A stretch of 10,632 nucleotides of DNA from Sporomusaceae bacterium UBA7701 (GCA_002482545.1 DLGF01000011.1:1-10632), one strand, 5' to 3'; shown: positions 1 to 7,382, counted from the first letter of the stretch. Notes: a model not told the origin generated them from the sequence alone. A program made the numbers and translations.

Positions 1-225
1 ATCTGGGCCTTTTTAGCCTTTTCTTATTCCCAGGCTAATTGGTCGCCTGAGCCACTTCCAGATTCGACTCCAATTCATACACGCTCCTTTGAGCTTTGGT
101 AAAACCTCAGTTACATTATCCTACTTGTCGGCTGTCACATAATTCGCCGATTGTCGTCGATATTCCTTGCAATAGCAACGGTCATACCGGCGACAAGAAT
201 TTATTGGAATCAATTCCGGAAACAA
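1..225. other. Region downstream of the operon, no recognisable gene
   Basis: This stretch lies beyond the operon terminator. No frame is open for a useful length. On the minus strand one frame gives short stretches broken by stops, including a coiled-coil-like run (YELESNLEVAQATN), which could be the decayed end of an old gene but matches no family I know. A 21-residue ATG reading frame (78 to 13, minus) has an AAAGGAG 5 bases upstream, but it is too short and too unlike anything known to call. No RNA gene or insertion sequence end was seen. Confidence 0.5.
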
Positions 226-265
226 TAAAAAACGGCTCTGCCTCTTAAGAAGAGTGCAGAGCCGT
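226..265 (-). terminator. Rho-independent terminator of the operon
   Basis: On the minus strand a perfect 10-bp stem (ACGGCTCTGC pairing with GCAGAGCCGT, at 256-265 and 232-241) is extended by an inner 5-bp CTCTT/AAGAG pairing with a small bulge, and is followed directly by a run of T (226-232). It begins 17 bases after the stop codon of the semialdehyde dehydrogenase gene, so it marks the 3' end of the cluster. On the plus strand the same hairpin is followed by only a short mixed AT stretch, so it works best for minus-strand transcripts. Confidence 0.9.
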
Positions 266-281
266 AAAACTACTTTATATT

Positions 282-1787
282 TTATCCGCGGCTGGTTGTC
301 CCCTCCCATGTACCGACTTTGGTTACCTTCTTTTCTTTCTCGTCCCACCAGCGGGAAGTGATGCATTTTGCTTCCGTGAAGAAGGACACTCCATCTCCAT
401 TGACGTGTAGGTCGCCAAAAAACGAGTCTTTGTGCCCCGAGAACGGGAATACGGAAATAGGCACCGGAATACCTACGTTGATGCCAACCATGCCGCCGTC
501 TGTTCTTTTGGCGAATTCCCTGGCATAGTGCCCATTCTGGGTAAAGATAGACGAACCGTTGGCAAACGGGTTGGAATTCATAATTTTGAGCCCTTCTTCG
601 AAATCCTTGACCCGTTTCACTGATACCACCGGGCCAAAGATCTCGCTTTCCCCCACAGTCATGCCGGGCTTGACATGATCAAAGATAGTGTGTCCGACGA
701 AAAAGCCGCCTTCAAAGCCTTTGACCACGGTGTCGCGGCCGTCGAGAACCAGCTTGGCTCCTTCCTTGACACCGGTTGCGATCCAATCGGTGACGAATTT
801 CCTGTGCTCGGCGGTGACTACCGGACCGAGGTCGGAAGTCGGATCGTAGGCGCAGCCGACCTTGCGCTGTTTGGCCTGATTGACGAGGTGATGAACGAAT
901 TCATCGGCCACCGATTCTTCCACGCACACGACCGGCAGAGCCATGCAGCGCATGCCGGCGCAACCGAAGCCAGAGTTGATTACGCCGGCGGCGACCCGTT
1001 CCAGCGGGGCGTCGGCGAGGATGAGGGCGTGATTTTTTGCTTCGCACTGAGCCTGAACCCGCTTGCCATGAGCGGCGGCGGTCATGTAGACGTGCTTGCC
1101 GATCGAAGTTGACCCGACAAAGCTGACGCCACGCACGTAGGGGTGGGTCAGCAGGATTTCGGCTTCGTTCCGGCTGCAGGTGACGAGGTTCACGACGCCC
1201 TTAGGCAGACCGGCTTCGATGAGCAGTTCCAGCATGCGGAAGGCGGTCAGCGGCGTGTAGCTCGCGGCTTTGAGAACGAAGGTGTTGCCAGCGGCGATGC
1301 AGAGCGGAATCATCCAGCCGAAAGGAATCATCGCCGGGAAGTTGAAGGGAGCGATGCCGGCGAAAACGCCGAGAGGCTCGCGGTACATCACGGTGTCGTG
1401 GCCTTCGGAGACGTTCATCAGGGATTGGCCCTTCATCAGGTGGGGGATGCCGCAGGCGAATTCGACGACTTCGATCGCCTTGAGAACGTCGCCCTTGGAT
1501 TCTTCCATGTTCTTGCCGAGTTCCTTGGCAACCATCACTGTCAGTTCATCAAGGTGAGTGTCGAGGATTTCGCGAAACTTGAACATAAGTTGGGCCCTTT
1601 TGGTGACCGGGGTACCGGACCAGGCCGGGAAGGCGGCGCGAGCCGCCTGAACGGCCGCTTCCACCTCATCGGTGGTGCAGCACGGGACCTCGGCGATGAC
1701 CGCGCCGGTGCTGGAATCGGTCACCGGCATATACCGCTTGGTTTTTGACTCTTTCCATTCGTTGTTCACGCAATACTTTTTTTTCAT
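282..1787 (-). CDS. mmsA: CoA-acylating (methyl)malonate-semialdehyde dehydrogenase
   Basis: A 501-residue aldehyde dehydrogenase of the MmsA/IolA branch. These cytoplasmic enzymes oxidise malonate semialdehyde to acetyl-CoA, or methylmalonate semialdehyde to propionyl-CoA, releasing CO2 and reducing a nicotinamide cofactor. Branch signatures are GIAPFNFPAMIP (144-155), AKNH (250-253, where other aldehyde dehydrogenases carry the ELGGK general-base motif), the nucleophile Cys281 in MRCMAL, and the C-terminal FPFSG...SFFGDLH and SRW. Length is normal for the family, with about 20 residues after SRW. Two positions differ from the relatives I recall. The usual KPSERTP loop reads KAASYTP (173-179), losing the acidic residue that normally favours NAD. 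The VGRG arginine (Arg107 in Bacillus IolA) aligns with Lys103, while the second carboxylate-binding arginine is kept as Arg280. The start has GAGGAG about 12 bases upstream. It is the last gene before the terminator. The family is secure; the exact substrate is not. Confidence 0.9.
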   Translation of the reverse strand: MKKKYCVNNEWKESKTKRYMPVTDSSTGAVIAEVPCCTTDEVEAAVQAARAAFPAWSGTPVTKRAQLMFKFREILDTHLDELTVMVAKELGKNMEESKGDVLKAIEVVEFACGIPHLMKGQSLMNVSEGHDTVMYREPLGVFAGIAPFNFPAMIPFGWMIPLCIAAGNTFVLKAASYTPLTAFRMLELLIEAGLPKGVVNLVTCSRNEAEILLTHPYVRGVSFVGSTSIGKHVYMTAAAHGKRVQAQCEAKNHALILADAPLERVAAGVINSGFGCAGMRCMALPVVCVEESVADEFVHHLVNQAKQRKVGCAYDPTSDLGPVVTAEHRKFVTDWIATGVKEGAKLVLDGRDTVVKGFEGGFFVGHTIFDHVKPGMTVGESEIFGPVVSVKRVKDFEEGLKIMNSNPFANGSSIFTQNGHYAREFAKRTDGGMVGINVGIPVPISVFPFSGHKDSFFGDLHVNGDGVSFFTEAKCITSRWWDEKEKKVTKVGTWEGTTSRG

Positions 1788-1854
1788 TGGCTTTCTCTTC
1801 TCCTCAAAATAAATTATTGGGGAATAGCTCTTTTATATCACTTCAGCTTTGACC

Positions 1855-3000
1855 TTATTGCCAGAGCCCTTGATAGATAGCCGCAATATCTGCTTTGGTG
1901 GGTTTTCGCATCGTATTATCCGGACTGCCGCTTGCCAGCGCATCGTTGGCCATCTTGTCGACATTTTTGAAGAATTCGTCCTTATTGATCCCATACTTCT
2001 CCGGCGTGGGAATGTTCAAATATTTGCAGAGCTGACCAATTTCTTTCACCAATTCTTGGGCGGCCTCTCGGCCGCTTTTCTGAATTCCTACGGCTTTGGC
2101 TATTTCGGCGAATCTTTCTACCGCGCCTTCCACGGCGAACTCGAGGCAATCCGTGATCAGCATGGCATTCGAAACACCGTGCGGAACGTGGAACAGGGCT
2201 CCGATCGGCCGGCTCATCCCGTGTACGATGGTAACCGAGGCGTTGTTGAAAGCAATGCCGGCTTCCAGGGCCGCCAGGGACATTTGGCTTCGGGCTTCCA
2301 GATTATTGCCGTCGGAATAGGCCTTCCTTATGTTGGAAAAAATCCTTTGGCAGGCGGAAATAGCAAAGGTGTCGGATAAGGGTTGGGCCTTGCGCGAAGT
2401 ATAAGCCTCGACCGCGTGGGTCAGTGCGTCAATGCCAGTGGCCGCGGTTACGTTGGGCGGAGCACTCCGGGTTAATTCAGGATCAATGATCGCCAGGGTG
2501 GGAATCAGGACAGCCCCTTTCAAAAGCATCTTCACTTTATTCTTCGTGTCGGTTATGATGGTAAACTGCGTAGCTTCGGAACCCGTACCCGCGGTAGTTG
2601 GTATAGCCACCATGCCGGGAGGGAGCGTTTTGATCTCTTTTCCCATATAAGCGGTGATGGTGCCGGGATTGGTCGCCATTGCCCCAATAGCTTTCATCGT
2701 GTCGATGGGGCTTCCGCCGCCGAGAGCGATAAGAAAATCACAGCTGGATTTCTTGTAGATCGCTAATCCTTCCTCCACCATTTCATCGGTTGGTTCGCCG
2801 TTGACCCTTGGAAATAATTCAGCCTTGATACCATTTTGGCTCAGTATTTTGGTAAGCTGCTGAATTTTTCCAGTATCCACCATAATCTGGTCGGTAACAA
2901 TCAGCGCCTTGGCCCCAAAATCTCTCAGATAGGGACCAGAAGCCTCCAACGCGCCTGTGCCCGAAAAAATCTTGGGGGGAGTTAAAAATAGACTCGCCAT
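1855..3000 (-). CDS. Iron-containing (group III) alcohol dehydrogenase, possible 3-hydroxy acid dehydrogenase
   Basis: A 381-residue protein of normal length for group III metal-dependent alcohol dehydrogenases, which interconvert an alcohol and an aldehyde with NAD(P)H in the cytoplasm. Visible are the nucleotide-binding LGGGSPID (93-100), TTAGTGSE (135-142), and the metal ligands Asp191 and His195 (GIDALTHAVEAY), His260 and His274 (HGMSRPIGALFHVPHG). Asp37 in IVTD corresponds to FucO Asp39, which favours NAD. HGMSRP replaces the FucO-like HGMAHP, so the catalytic-site histidine proposed in FucO (His267) is absent; this is seen in a sub-branch of the family. An AAGGG lies 8 bases before the ATG. 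The next gene starts 67 bases downstream. Placed just before the semialdehyde dehydrogenase, it most likely oxidises 3-hydroxypropionate or 3-hydroxyisobutyrate to the semialdehyde. That role is inferred from context; the family also acts on many simple alcohols. Its AT-richer composition differs from the ETF genes. Confidence 0.88.
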   Translation of the reverse strand: MASLFLTPPKIFSGTGALEASGPYLRDFGAKALIVTDQIMVDTGKIQQLTKILSQNGIKAELFPRVNGEPTDEMVEEGLAIYKKSSCDFLIALGGGSPIDTMKAIGAMATNPGTITAYMGKEIKTLPPGMVAIPTTAGTGSEATQFTIITDTKNKVKMLLKGAVLIPTLAIIDPELTRSAPPNVTAATGIDALTHAVEAYTSRKAQPLSDTFAISACQRIFSNIRKAYSDGNNLEARSQMSLAALEAGIAFNNASVTIVHGMSRPIGALFHVPHGVSNAMLITDCLEFAVEGAVERFAEIAKAVGIQKSGREAAQELVKEIGQLCKYLNIPTPEKYGINKDEFFKNVDKMANDALASGSPDNTMRKPTKADIAAIYQGLWQ

Positions 3001-3072
3001 TACATTTGCCCTTCCTTCCTGCTTTTTATGGGAGAAGTCCCTGCTCGTGTGCGGATTCCACCGTAGAAATTT

Positions 3073-3353
3073 TTATTGACTATACTGATCTTCAGTCAAG
3101 ACGTCCGCACAACTATTGAGCCGCTGAGCCAATGCATTCGCCTGCTGAACCGCCATCGCAACATGGGTAACTGCCTCCGTAATCTGCGAAATAATGCCGT
3201 CAATTTGCCGCATCTGTTTGATTGTTGCTTACTGTCGGTTTGCACTGCTCTGATTGATAACCGTCTCAATTTTTTTATGGATTCAGCACTATTTGCAGCT
3301 AAATTACGAATTCTCTGAGCGACTACGCTGTGTAAAATATCATCATTTTCCAT
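3073..3353 (-). pseudogene. Broken C-terminal fragment of a methyl-accepting chemotaxis protein
   Basis: Most of the 394-base gap between the hydratase and the alcohol dehydrogenase is a decayed chemotaxis receptor tail. From the ATG at 3353 the frame reads SVVAQRIRNLAANSAESIKK, which resembles the VVAEEIRNLA...SAE segment of the MCP signalling domain. At a run of seven A (plus 3270-3276) the frame shifts by one; one extra A would restore IETVINQS. The continuing frame meets a TAA (3229-3231), then reads IDGIISQITEAVTHVAMAVQQ, typical of the C-terminal signalling helix, and ends in TAA at 3073. The receptor's sensor, membrane and HAMP parts are absent. A homopolymer sequencing error could explain the frameshift but not the internal stop or the missing front. 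No chemotaxis function is expected. It looks like a leftover from a rearrangement that brought the hydratase and alcohol dehydrogenase genes together. Confidence 0.75.
3076..3099. repeat. Small nested inverted repeat at the 3' end of the chemotaxis fragment
   Basis: On the minus strand the outer arms TTGACT and AGTCAA enclose a second perfect repeat, ACTGA-AGA-TCAGT. It sits just before the alcohol dehydrogenase leader, about 75-100 bases upstream of its ATG. It could be a weak hairpin or an operator. It is not followed by a T run, so it is not called a terminator, and it may simply be part of the old coding sequence. Confidence 0.35.
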
Positions 3354-3394
3354 ACCCTTTCCTGACTTTCTTGGAAACGTCCCTTGTAAATCGC

Positions 3395-4180
3395 TTATTT
3401 CCCGCTGAAGTTCGGTTTGCGTTTTTCGATGAAGGCGGTCATGCCTTCCTTCTGGTCGGCGGTGGCGAAGCACAGGCCGAAGACCTCGGCTTCATAGGCC
3501 ACGCCCGATTCGAGATCGACGTCGAGGCCTTCGTTGACGCAGGATTTGCAGACCTGTACCGCGATCGGCGCTCGCGACATGATCTTGTTAGCCATTGCTT
3601 TAGCGGCATTTATTAATTCTTCTGGCGCGACTACTTTATTAGCCAGTCCAATGCGATATGCTTCGGCGGCGTCGATCATGTCACCGGTGAACAGCAGCTC
3701 CTTGGCCCGCCCCTTGCCCACCAACCGCGGCAGGCGCTGGGTGCCGGCAAAGCCCGGCGGAATGCCGAGGGAAACTTCCGGCTGGCCGAATTTGGCGTTT
3801 TCGGAAGCGATGCGGATGTCGCAGGCCATGGCGATCTCATTCCCGCCACCCAGGGCGTAGCCGTTGACGGCGGCGATGACCGGTTTCGGCAGGTTCTCGA
3901 TCTTGTTGAAAACAGCCTGGGCGAGTTTGGCCCAGTTGCGGCCGTCCATCGCCGTCATCGACTGCATGTAGGTAATGTCGGCCCCGGCGACGAAAGCCTT
4001 GTCGCCGGCTCCGGTGAGAATGACCACCTTGACCTCGTCGTCGGCGACCAGCTGGCTGGCTATTTTGTCCAGTTCGTTGATGGTAGCCGCGTTCAGGGCG
4101 TTCAGGGCTTTGGGGCGGTTGATGGTCACGACGGCGATGCCGCCCTCTTTTTCCAACAACAGGTTTTCATATCCGCTCAT
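3395..4180 (-). CDS. Enoyl-CoA hydratase (crotonase family), likely 3-hydroxyacyl-CoA dehydratase
   Basis: A 261-residue crotonase-fold enzyme of the usual length, which adds water across, or removes it from, the 2,3-bond of an acyl-CoA. The oxyanion-hole segments are AFVAGADI (62-69) and GYALGGGNE (107-115). Both catalytic glutamates of classical hydratases are present, Glu115 and Glu135 (FGQPE), followed by GTQRLPRLVG. Retention of both acids argues for true hydratase activity rather than isomerase, hydrolase or decarboxylase variants. The start is fixed by an AGGAGG 7 bases before the ATG. It lies 22 bases after etfA, so it is almost surely co-transcribed. In context it would interconvert acryloyl-CoA and 3-hydroxypropionyl-CoA, or the methylated or four-carbon analogues; sequence alone does not decide chain length. 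A patch at about 3586-3660 is markedly AT-richer than the rest of the gene. Confidence 0.92.
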   Translation of the reverse strand: MSGYENLLLEKEGGIAVVTINRPKALNALNAATINELDKIASQLVADDEVKVVILTGAGDKAFVAGADITYMQSMTAMDGRNWAKLAQAVFNKIENLPKPVIAAVNGYALGGGNEIAMACDIRIASENAKFGQPEVSLGIPPGFAGTQRLPRLVGKGRAKELLFTGDMIDAAEAYRIGLANKVVAPEELINAAKAMANKIMSRAPIAVQVCKSCVNEGLDVDLESGVAYEAEVFGLCFATADQKEGMTAFIEKRKPNFSGK

Positions 4181-4202
4181 GTCTGTACCTCCTTGTTATT
4201 CT

Positions 4203-5399
4203 TCAATTTGCCTTAATTTTTTTGAACTCCTCGGTGAGAATGGGCAGCACCTCGGTCAGGTCGCCGACGATGCCGTAGTCGGCCATCTTGAAGATCGGCG
4301 CGTCCGGGTCCTTATTGATGGCGATGACGATGTCCGACGAGGACATCCCGGCCAAGTGCTGGATCGCCCCGGAGATGCCGCAGGCGAAGTAGATCCGCGG
4401 CCCTACCGTCTTGCCGGTCTGCCCTACCTGGTGCATGTGCGGCTTCCAGCCGGCGTCAACCGCCGCGCGCGACGCTCCCACCGCGCCGCCCAGGACGTTC
4501 GCCAGCTCCTCGACGTAGCAGAAGTTCTCCGGCTTGCCCAGGCCCCGCCCACCGGATACGATGATCTCGGCTTCTTCCAGGTTGCACGAGGCGGTGCATA
4601 CTTTCATGATGTCGATCATCCTGGTCCGGATATCCTCGGCCTTGACCTTGCTCGCCACTTTGATAATCTCGCCGGTCTTCGTAGGGTTCGGCTCCGGCTT
4701 CTTGAAGACCGACGGCCGCACGGTCCCCATCTGAGGCCGGTGTTCCGGGCAGAGGATAGTCGCCATGATGTTGCCGCCGAAGGCCGGCCGCGTCCAGGCC
4801 ACCAGCCCGGTGGCCTCGTCGATGCCAAGACCGGTGCAGTCCGCCGTCAGGCCGGTACCCACCCGGCAGGCGATGCGCGGTCCCAGATCTCGCCCGTCGT
4901 TGGTCGCGCCCAGCAGGATGACCGACGGTTTATAGGTCTCGATGAGATCGACGAAGGTCGCGGTGTATCCGTCGGTGTTGTAGTGGGCGAATTCCGGCGC
5001 TTCCACCAGGTACACTAGATCCGCTCCCGCGGCGAAGACGTTTTGGGCGACGGCTTCGACTTTGTCGCCGATGAGGACGCCGGCGAGTTTTTCGCCCTTG
5101 GCGTCGGCGAGCTTACGGCCTTCTCCCAGGAGTTCGAAGCCGACGTTCTTCGGCTTGCCTTCGACGACTTCGATATAAACCCACACGTTTTTGTAAGCGT
5201 CCTTGTCGATGGCTACTTCTTTGGCTTCTTCTTTCCCCCGCAGGATGGCGCCGACCGGGCAGGTGTCGATGCAGGCGCCGCACTGGGTGCAGGCGTCGGT
5301 GATATCGGCCTTGCCATCCCGCATTTCGATCGCCCCGAACGGACATATAGATACGCAGGCACCGCAGCCGATGCATTCCGGGGTTACTAATACAGCCAC
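4203..5399 (-). CDS. etfA: Electron transfer flavoprotein alpha subunit with N-terminal 2x[4Fe-4S] ferredoxin domain
   Basis: A 398-residue EtfA, longer than the usual 310-340 because of an N-terminal bacterial ferredoxin domain. Cys9, 12, 15, 19 and Cys37, 40, 43, 47 form two complete CxxCxxCxxxCP clusters. The EtfA N-domain follows (about 70-260), then the FAD-binding domain with SGGRGLG (282-288), GASR (308-311), GQTGKTV (326-332), GISGAIQHLAGM (341-352), INKD (361-364) and ADYGIVGD (373-380). It pairs with EtfB, 16 bases upstream, to carry electrons to or from the acyl-CoA dehydrogenase in the same operon. Iron-sulphur EtfA of this kind is known in CarE, part of the bifurcating caffeyl-CoA reductase of Acetobacterium woodii. 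Translation starts at GTG (5399), with AAGGGG 9 bases before it; starting here keeps the whole first cluster. Ferredoxin as partner is inferred. Confidence 0.95.
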   Translation of the reverse strand: MAVLVTPECIGCGACVSICPFGAIEMRDGKADITDACTQCGACIDTCPVGAILRGKEEAKEVAIDKDAYKNVWVYIEVVEGKPKNVGFELLGEGRKLADAKGEKLAGVLIGDKVEAVAQNVFAAGADLVYLVEAPEFAHYNTDGYTATFVDLIETYKPSVILLGATNDGRDLGPRIACRVGTGLTADCTGLGIDEATGLVAWTRPAFGGNIMATILCPEHRPQMGTVRPSVFKKPEPNPTKTGEIIKVASKVKAEDIRTRMIDIMKVCTASCNLEEAEIIVSGGRGLGKPENFCYVEELANVLGGAVGASRAAVDAGWKPHMHQVGQTGKTVGPRIYFACGISGAIQHLAGMSSSDIVIAINKDPDAPIFKMADYGIVGDLTEVLPILTEEFKKIKAN

Positions 5400-5415
5400 T
5401 TATCTTTGCCCCTTT

Positions 5416-6204
5416 CTAGACGATTTTTGCTTCCGTCAGTTTTTGCAGCAGTTCGGCTACCGCTTCCCGCGCGGTGTCCCTGGCGATGATCACGCCCTGC
5501 ACCCTCCTCGGCGGGGTAAAGATATTGCGCACCTGGGTCGGCGAACCTTTAAGTCCCAGCCGCCCTTCTTCGACAGTCAGGTCGGCCGCCGTCCACACCG
5601 GGATTTCGGCCCGGTTGGCCTTCATCGTCCCCTTGACGCTCGGGTAACGCGGTTCGTAGTTTAAGGTCTTGATGACGGTGACTACCGCCGGCAGCTTGAC
5701 TTCGATGATTTCGTAACCTTCTTCGCTCTCGCGCTCAATCCTGGCCACGTCGCCGCTGACCTCAATCCTGGAGGCGTAGGTGACCTGGGCGACGCCGAGG
5801 TGCTCGGCGGTTTCCGGCCCGACCTGGGCGGTATCGCCGTCAATAGCCTGCTTGCCGAAGAGGATGATATCGCAGTTGCCGAGTTTGCGGATGGCGGACG
5901 CCAGTGTGTAGCTGGTGGCCAGGGTGTCCGAACCGCCGAAGGCGCGGTCGCTGATGAGGATGGCGGCATCCGCCCCCATGGCCAGGCACTCTTTCAGGGC
6001 GTCCTTGGCCTGGGGCGGTCCCATCGACAGGACGGTGACCTTGCCGCCGTAGGCTTCCTTGAGCTGCAGAGCGGCTTCGAGGGCATTCTTGTCGAAGGGG
6101 TTGACGATGCTGGGCACACCCTGGCGGATGAGAGTGTTGGTTGCCGGGTCGATCTTGACTTCGGTGGTGTCAGGCACCTGCTTGACACAGACGACGATTT
6201 CCAT
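5416..6204 (-). CDS. etfB: Electron transfer flavoprotein beta subunit
   Basis: A 262-residue EtfB, full length, and the obligate partner of EtfA in a soluble FAD-containing electron carrier. It opens with CVKQVPDTTEVKID (6-19) and contains IVNPFDKNALEAALQLKE, the nucleotide-site segment SDRAFGGSDTLATS (about 85-98), GKQAIDGDTAQVGPE, and the recognition loop region ending in SPTQVRNIFTPP. From memory it closely resembles the Megasphaera elsdenii EtfB, which belongs to the bifurcating ETF with a second FAD in the beta subunit. That supports, but does not prove, a flavin rather than AMP at this site. An AGGGAGG lies about 9 bases before the ATG. The gene follows the acyl-CoA dehydrogenase by 38 bases, the common acd-etfB-etfA order of anaerobes. 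GC-rich like etfA. Confidence 0.95.
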   Translation of the reverse strand: MEIVVCVKQVPDTTEVKIDPATNTLIRQGVPSIVNPFDKNALEAALQLKEAYGGKVTVLSMGPPQAKDALKECLAMGADAAILISDRAFGGSDTLATSYTLASAIRKLGNCDIILFGKQAIDGDTAQVGPETAEHLGVAQVTYASRIEVSGDVARIERESEEGYEIIEVKLPAVVTVIKTLNYEPRYPSVKGTMKANRAEIPVWTAADLTVEEGRLGLKGSPTQVRNIFTPPRRVQGVIIARDTAREAVAELLQKLTEAKIV

Positions 6205-6242
6205 TCGCTTGATCCTCCCTGTATGGTTTGGCGCACTTGTGC

Positions 6243-7382
6243 TCAGCGCAGGATGGAGCCGGAGACGACCATGCGCATGGCTTGGTTGGTTCCTTCGTAA
6301 ATCTGGGTGATCTTGGCGTCGCGCATCAGGCGCTCCACCGGGTATTCGCGGCTGTAGCCGTAGCCGCCGAAGATTTGCACGGCGTCGGTGGTGATGGACA
6401 TGGCGGCGTCCGAGGCAAACATCTTGGCCATGGCCGCTTCCTTGGAGTAGGACAGGTGATTCGACTTGTTGTAGGCGGCCCGATAGGTCAGAAGGCGGGC
6501 GGCATCGAGCTTAGTGGCCATGTCGGCGAGCATGAAGGAGATGGCCTGGTTGGCGGCGATGGGCTTGCCGAACTGGACCCGCTCCTTGGAATACTTGACA
6601 GCCGCGTCCAGCGCTGCCTGGGCGATGCCGACCGCCTGTGCGGCCACGCCGATGCGGCCGCCGTCGAGGGTGGTCATGGCGATCTTGAAGCCTTCGCCTT
6701 CTTTGCCAAGCAGGTTGGCAGCGGGAACGCGGCAGTTTTCAAAAATTAACTCGCGCTGCACCGAAGCGCGAATGCCCATTTTGATTTCCTTTTTGCCATA
6801 CGTGAAACCGGGAGTGCCCTTCTCGACGATGAAGGCGCTCAGGCCTTTGAGTCCCGCAGCCTTGTCGGTGGCGGCGAAGATGACTTCGATTTCGGCTTCA
6901 CCGCCGTTGGTGTTGAAAACTTTGCTGCCGTTGATGACATAGCTGTCGCCATCCTTGACGGCGATGGTCGAGCCGGCGGCGGCATCGGTGCCGGCGTTGG
7001 GCTCGGTCAGGCCGAAAGCCCCCAGTTGGGTGCCTTCCGCCAGGGGACGGAGATATTTTTGTTTTTGCTCCTCAGTGCCATACTTGAAAATCGGCCAGGC
7101 GCACAGCGATACATGCACCGACAGCCCAATCCCCGTGGAAGCGCATACCCGGGAAATCTCCTCCACGGCTATGGCGTAGCTCACGAAATCGCTACCGGCC
7201 CCGCCGTATTCTTCCGGGTACGGCAGACCGAAGATACCAAGTTCGCCGATCTGGTCCATAATCTCACGGGAAAACAATTCTTTTTCATCCCGTTCCGCCG
7301 CCGTCGGCGCCAGCGATTTCTCGGCAAACTCCCGCACCATCTTTCTGATGCTTTCTTGTTCCGGGGTCATTACAAAGTTCAT
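6243..7382 (-). CDS. Short-chain acyl-CoA dehydrogenase / enoyl-CoA reductase
   Basis: A 379-residue FAD-dependent acyl-CoA dehydrogenase of normal length. It forms or reduces the 2,3-double bond of a short acyl-CoA, exchanging electrons with ETF. Both family signatures are clear: GAFGLTEPNAGTDA (121-134) and QIFGGYGYSREYPVER (336-351). The catalytic base is Glu363 in IYEGTNQ, the position used by butyryl-CoA-type enzymes. KMGIRAS (201-207) and MTTLDGGRIGVAAQA (236-250) also fit the butyryl-CoA dehydrogenase group. AGGAGG lies 8 bases before the ATG, so the first Met is preferred over Met5. With etfBA downstream it probably forms a dehydrogenase/ETF complex. In this operon the substrate pair is probably propionyl-CoA/acryloyl-CoA or isobutyryl-CoA/methacrylyl-CoA, though butyryl-CoA/crotonyl-CoA cannot be excluded from sequence. 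Confidence 0.93.
   Translation of the reverse strand: MNFVMTPEQESIRKMVREFAEKSLAPTAAERDEKELFSREIMDQIGELGIFGLPYPEEYGGAGSDFVSYAIAVEEISRVCASTGIGLSVHVSLCAWPIFKYGTEEQKQKYLRPLAEGTQLGAFGLTEPNAGTDAAAGSTIAVKDGDSYVINGSKVFNTNGGEAEIEVIFAATDKAAGLKGLSAFIVEKGTPGFTYGKKEIKMGIRASVQRELIFENCRVPAANLLGKEGEGFKIAMTTLDGGRIGVAAQAVGIAQAALDAAVKYSKERVQFGKPIAANQAISFMLADMATKLDAARLLTYRAAYNKSNHLSYSKEAAMAKMFASDAAMSITTDAVQIFGGYGYSREYPVERLMRDAKITQIYEGTNQAMRMVVSGSILR

Noticed and set aside
13..78. 21-residue basic, tryptophan-containing peptide with an AAAGGAG site, minus strand
   Set aside because: Too short to judge; likely chance in a stretch with no other coding signal.
1143..1748. 201-codon plus-strand frame antisense to the semialdehyde dehydrogenase
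   Set aside because: Shadow of a strongly conserved gene; no plausible ribosome site or family match.
3081..3102. TTGACT followed by TATAGT on the minus strand as a sigma-70 promoter for the alcohol dehydrogenase
   Set aside because: Spacing between the two hexamers is only 9 bases; the 17-18 base alternative has a poor -10. It also lies within the chemotaxis fragment.
3975..5018. 347-codon open frame on the plus strand across etfA and the hydratase
   Set aside because: Lies antisense to two clearly conserved genes; GC-rich coding DNA often leaves the opposite strand open. The product has low-complexity Arg/Asp/Gly content and no recognisable domain.
6228..6749. 173-codon plus-strand frame antisense to the acyl-CoA dehydrogenase
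   Set aside because: Glycine- and histidine-rich shadow product covering well-conserved codons of the real gene.
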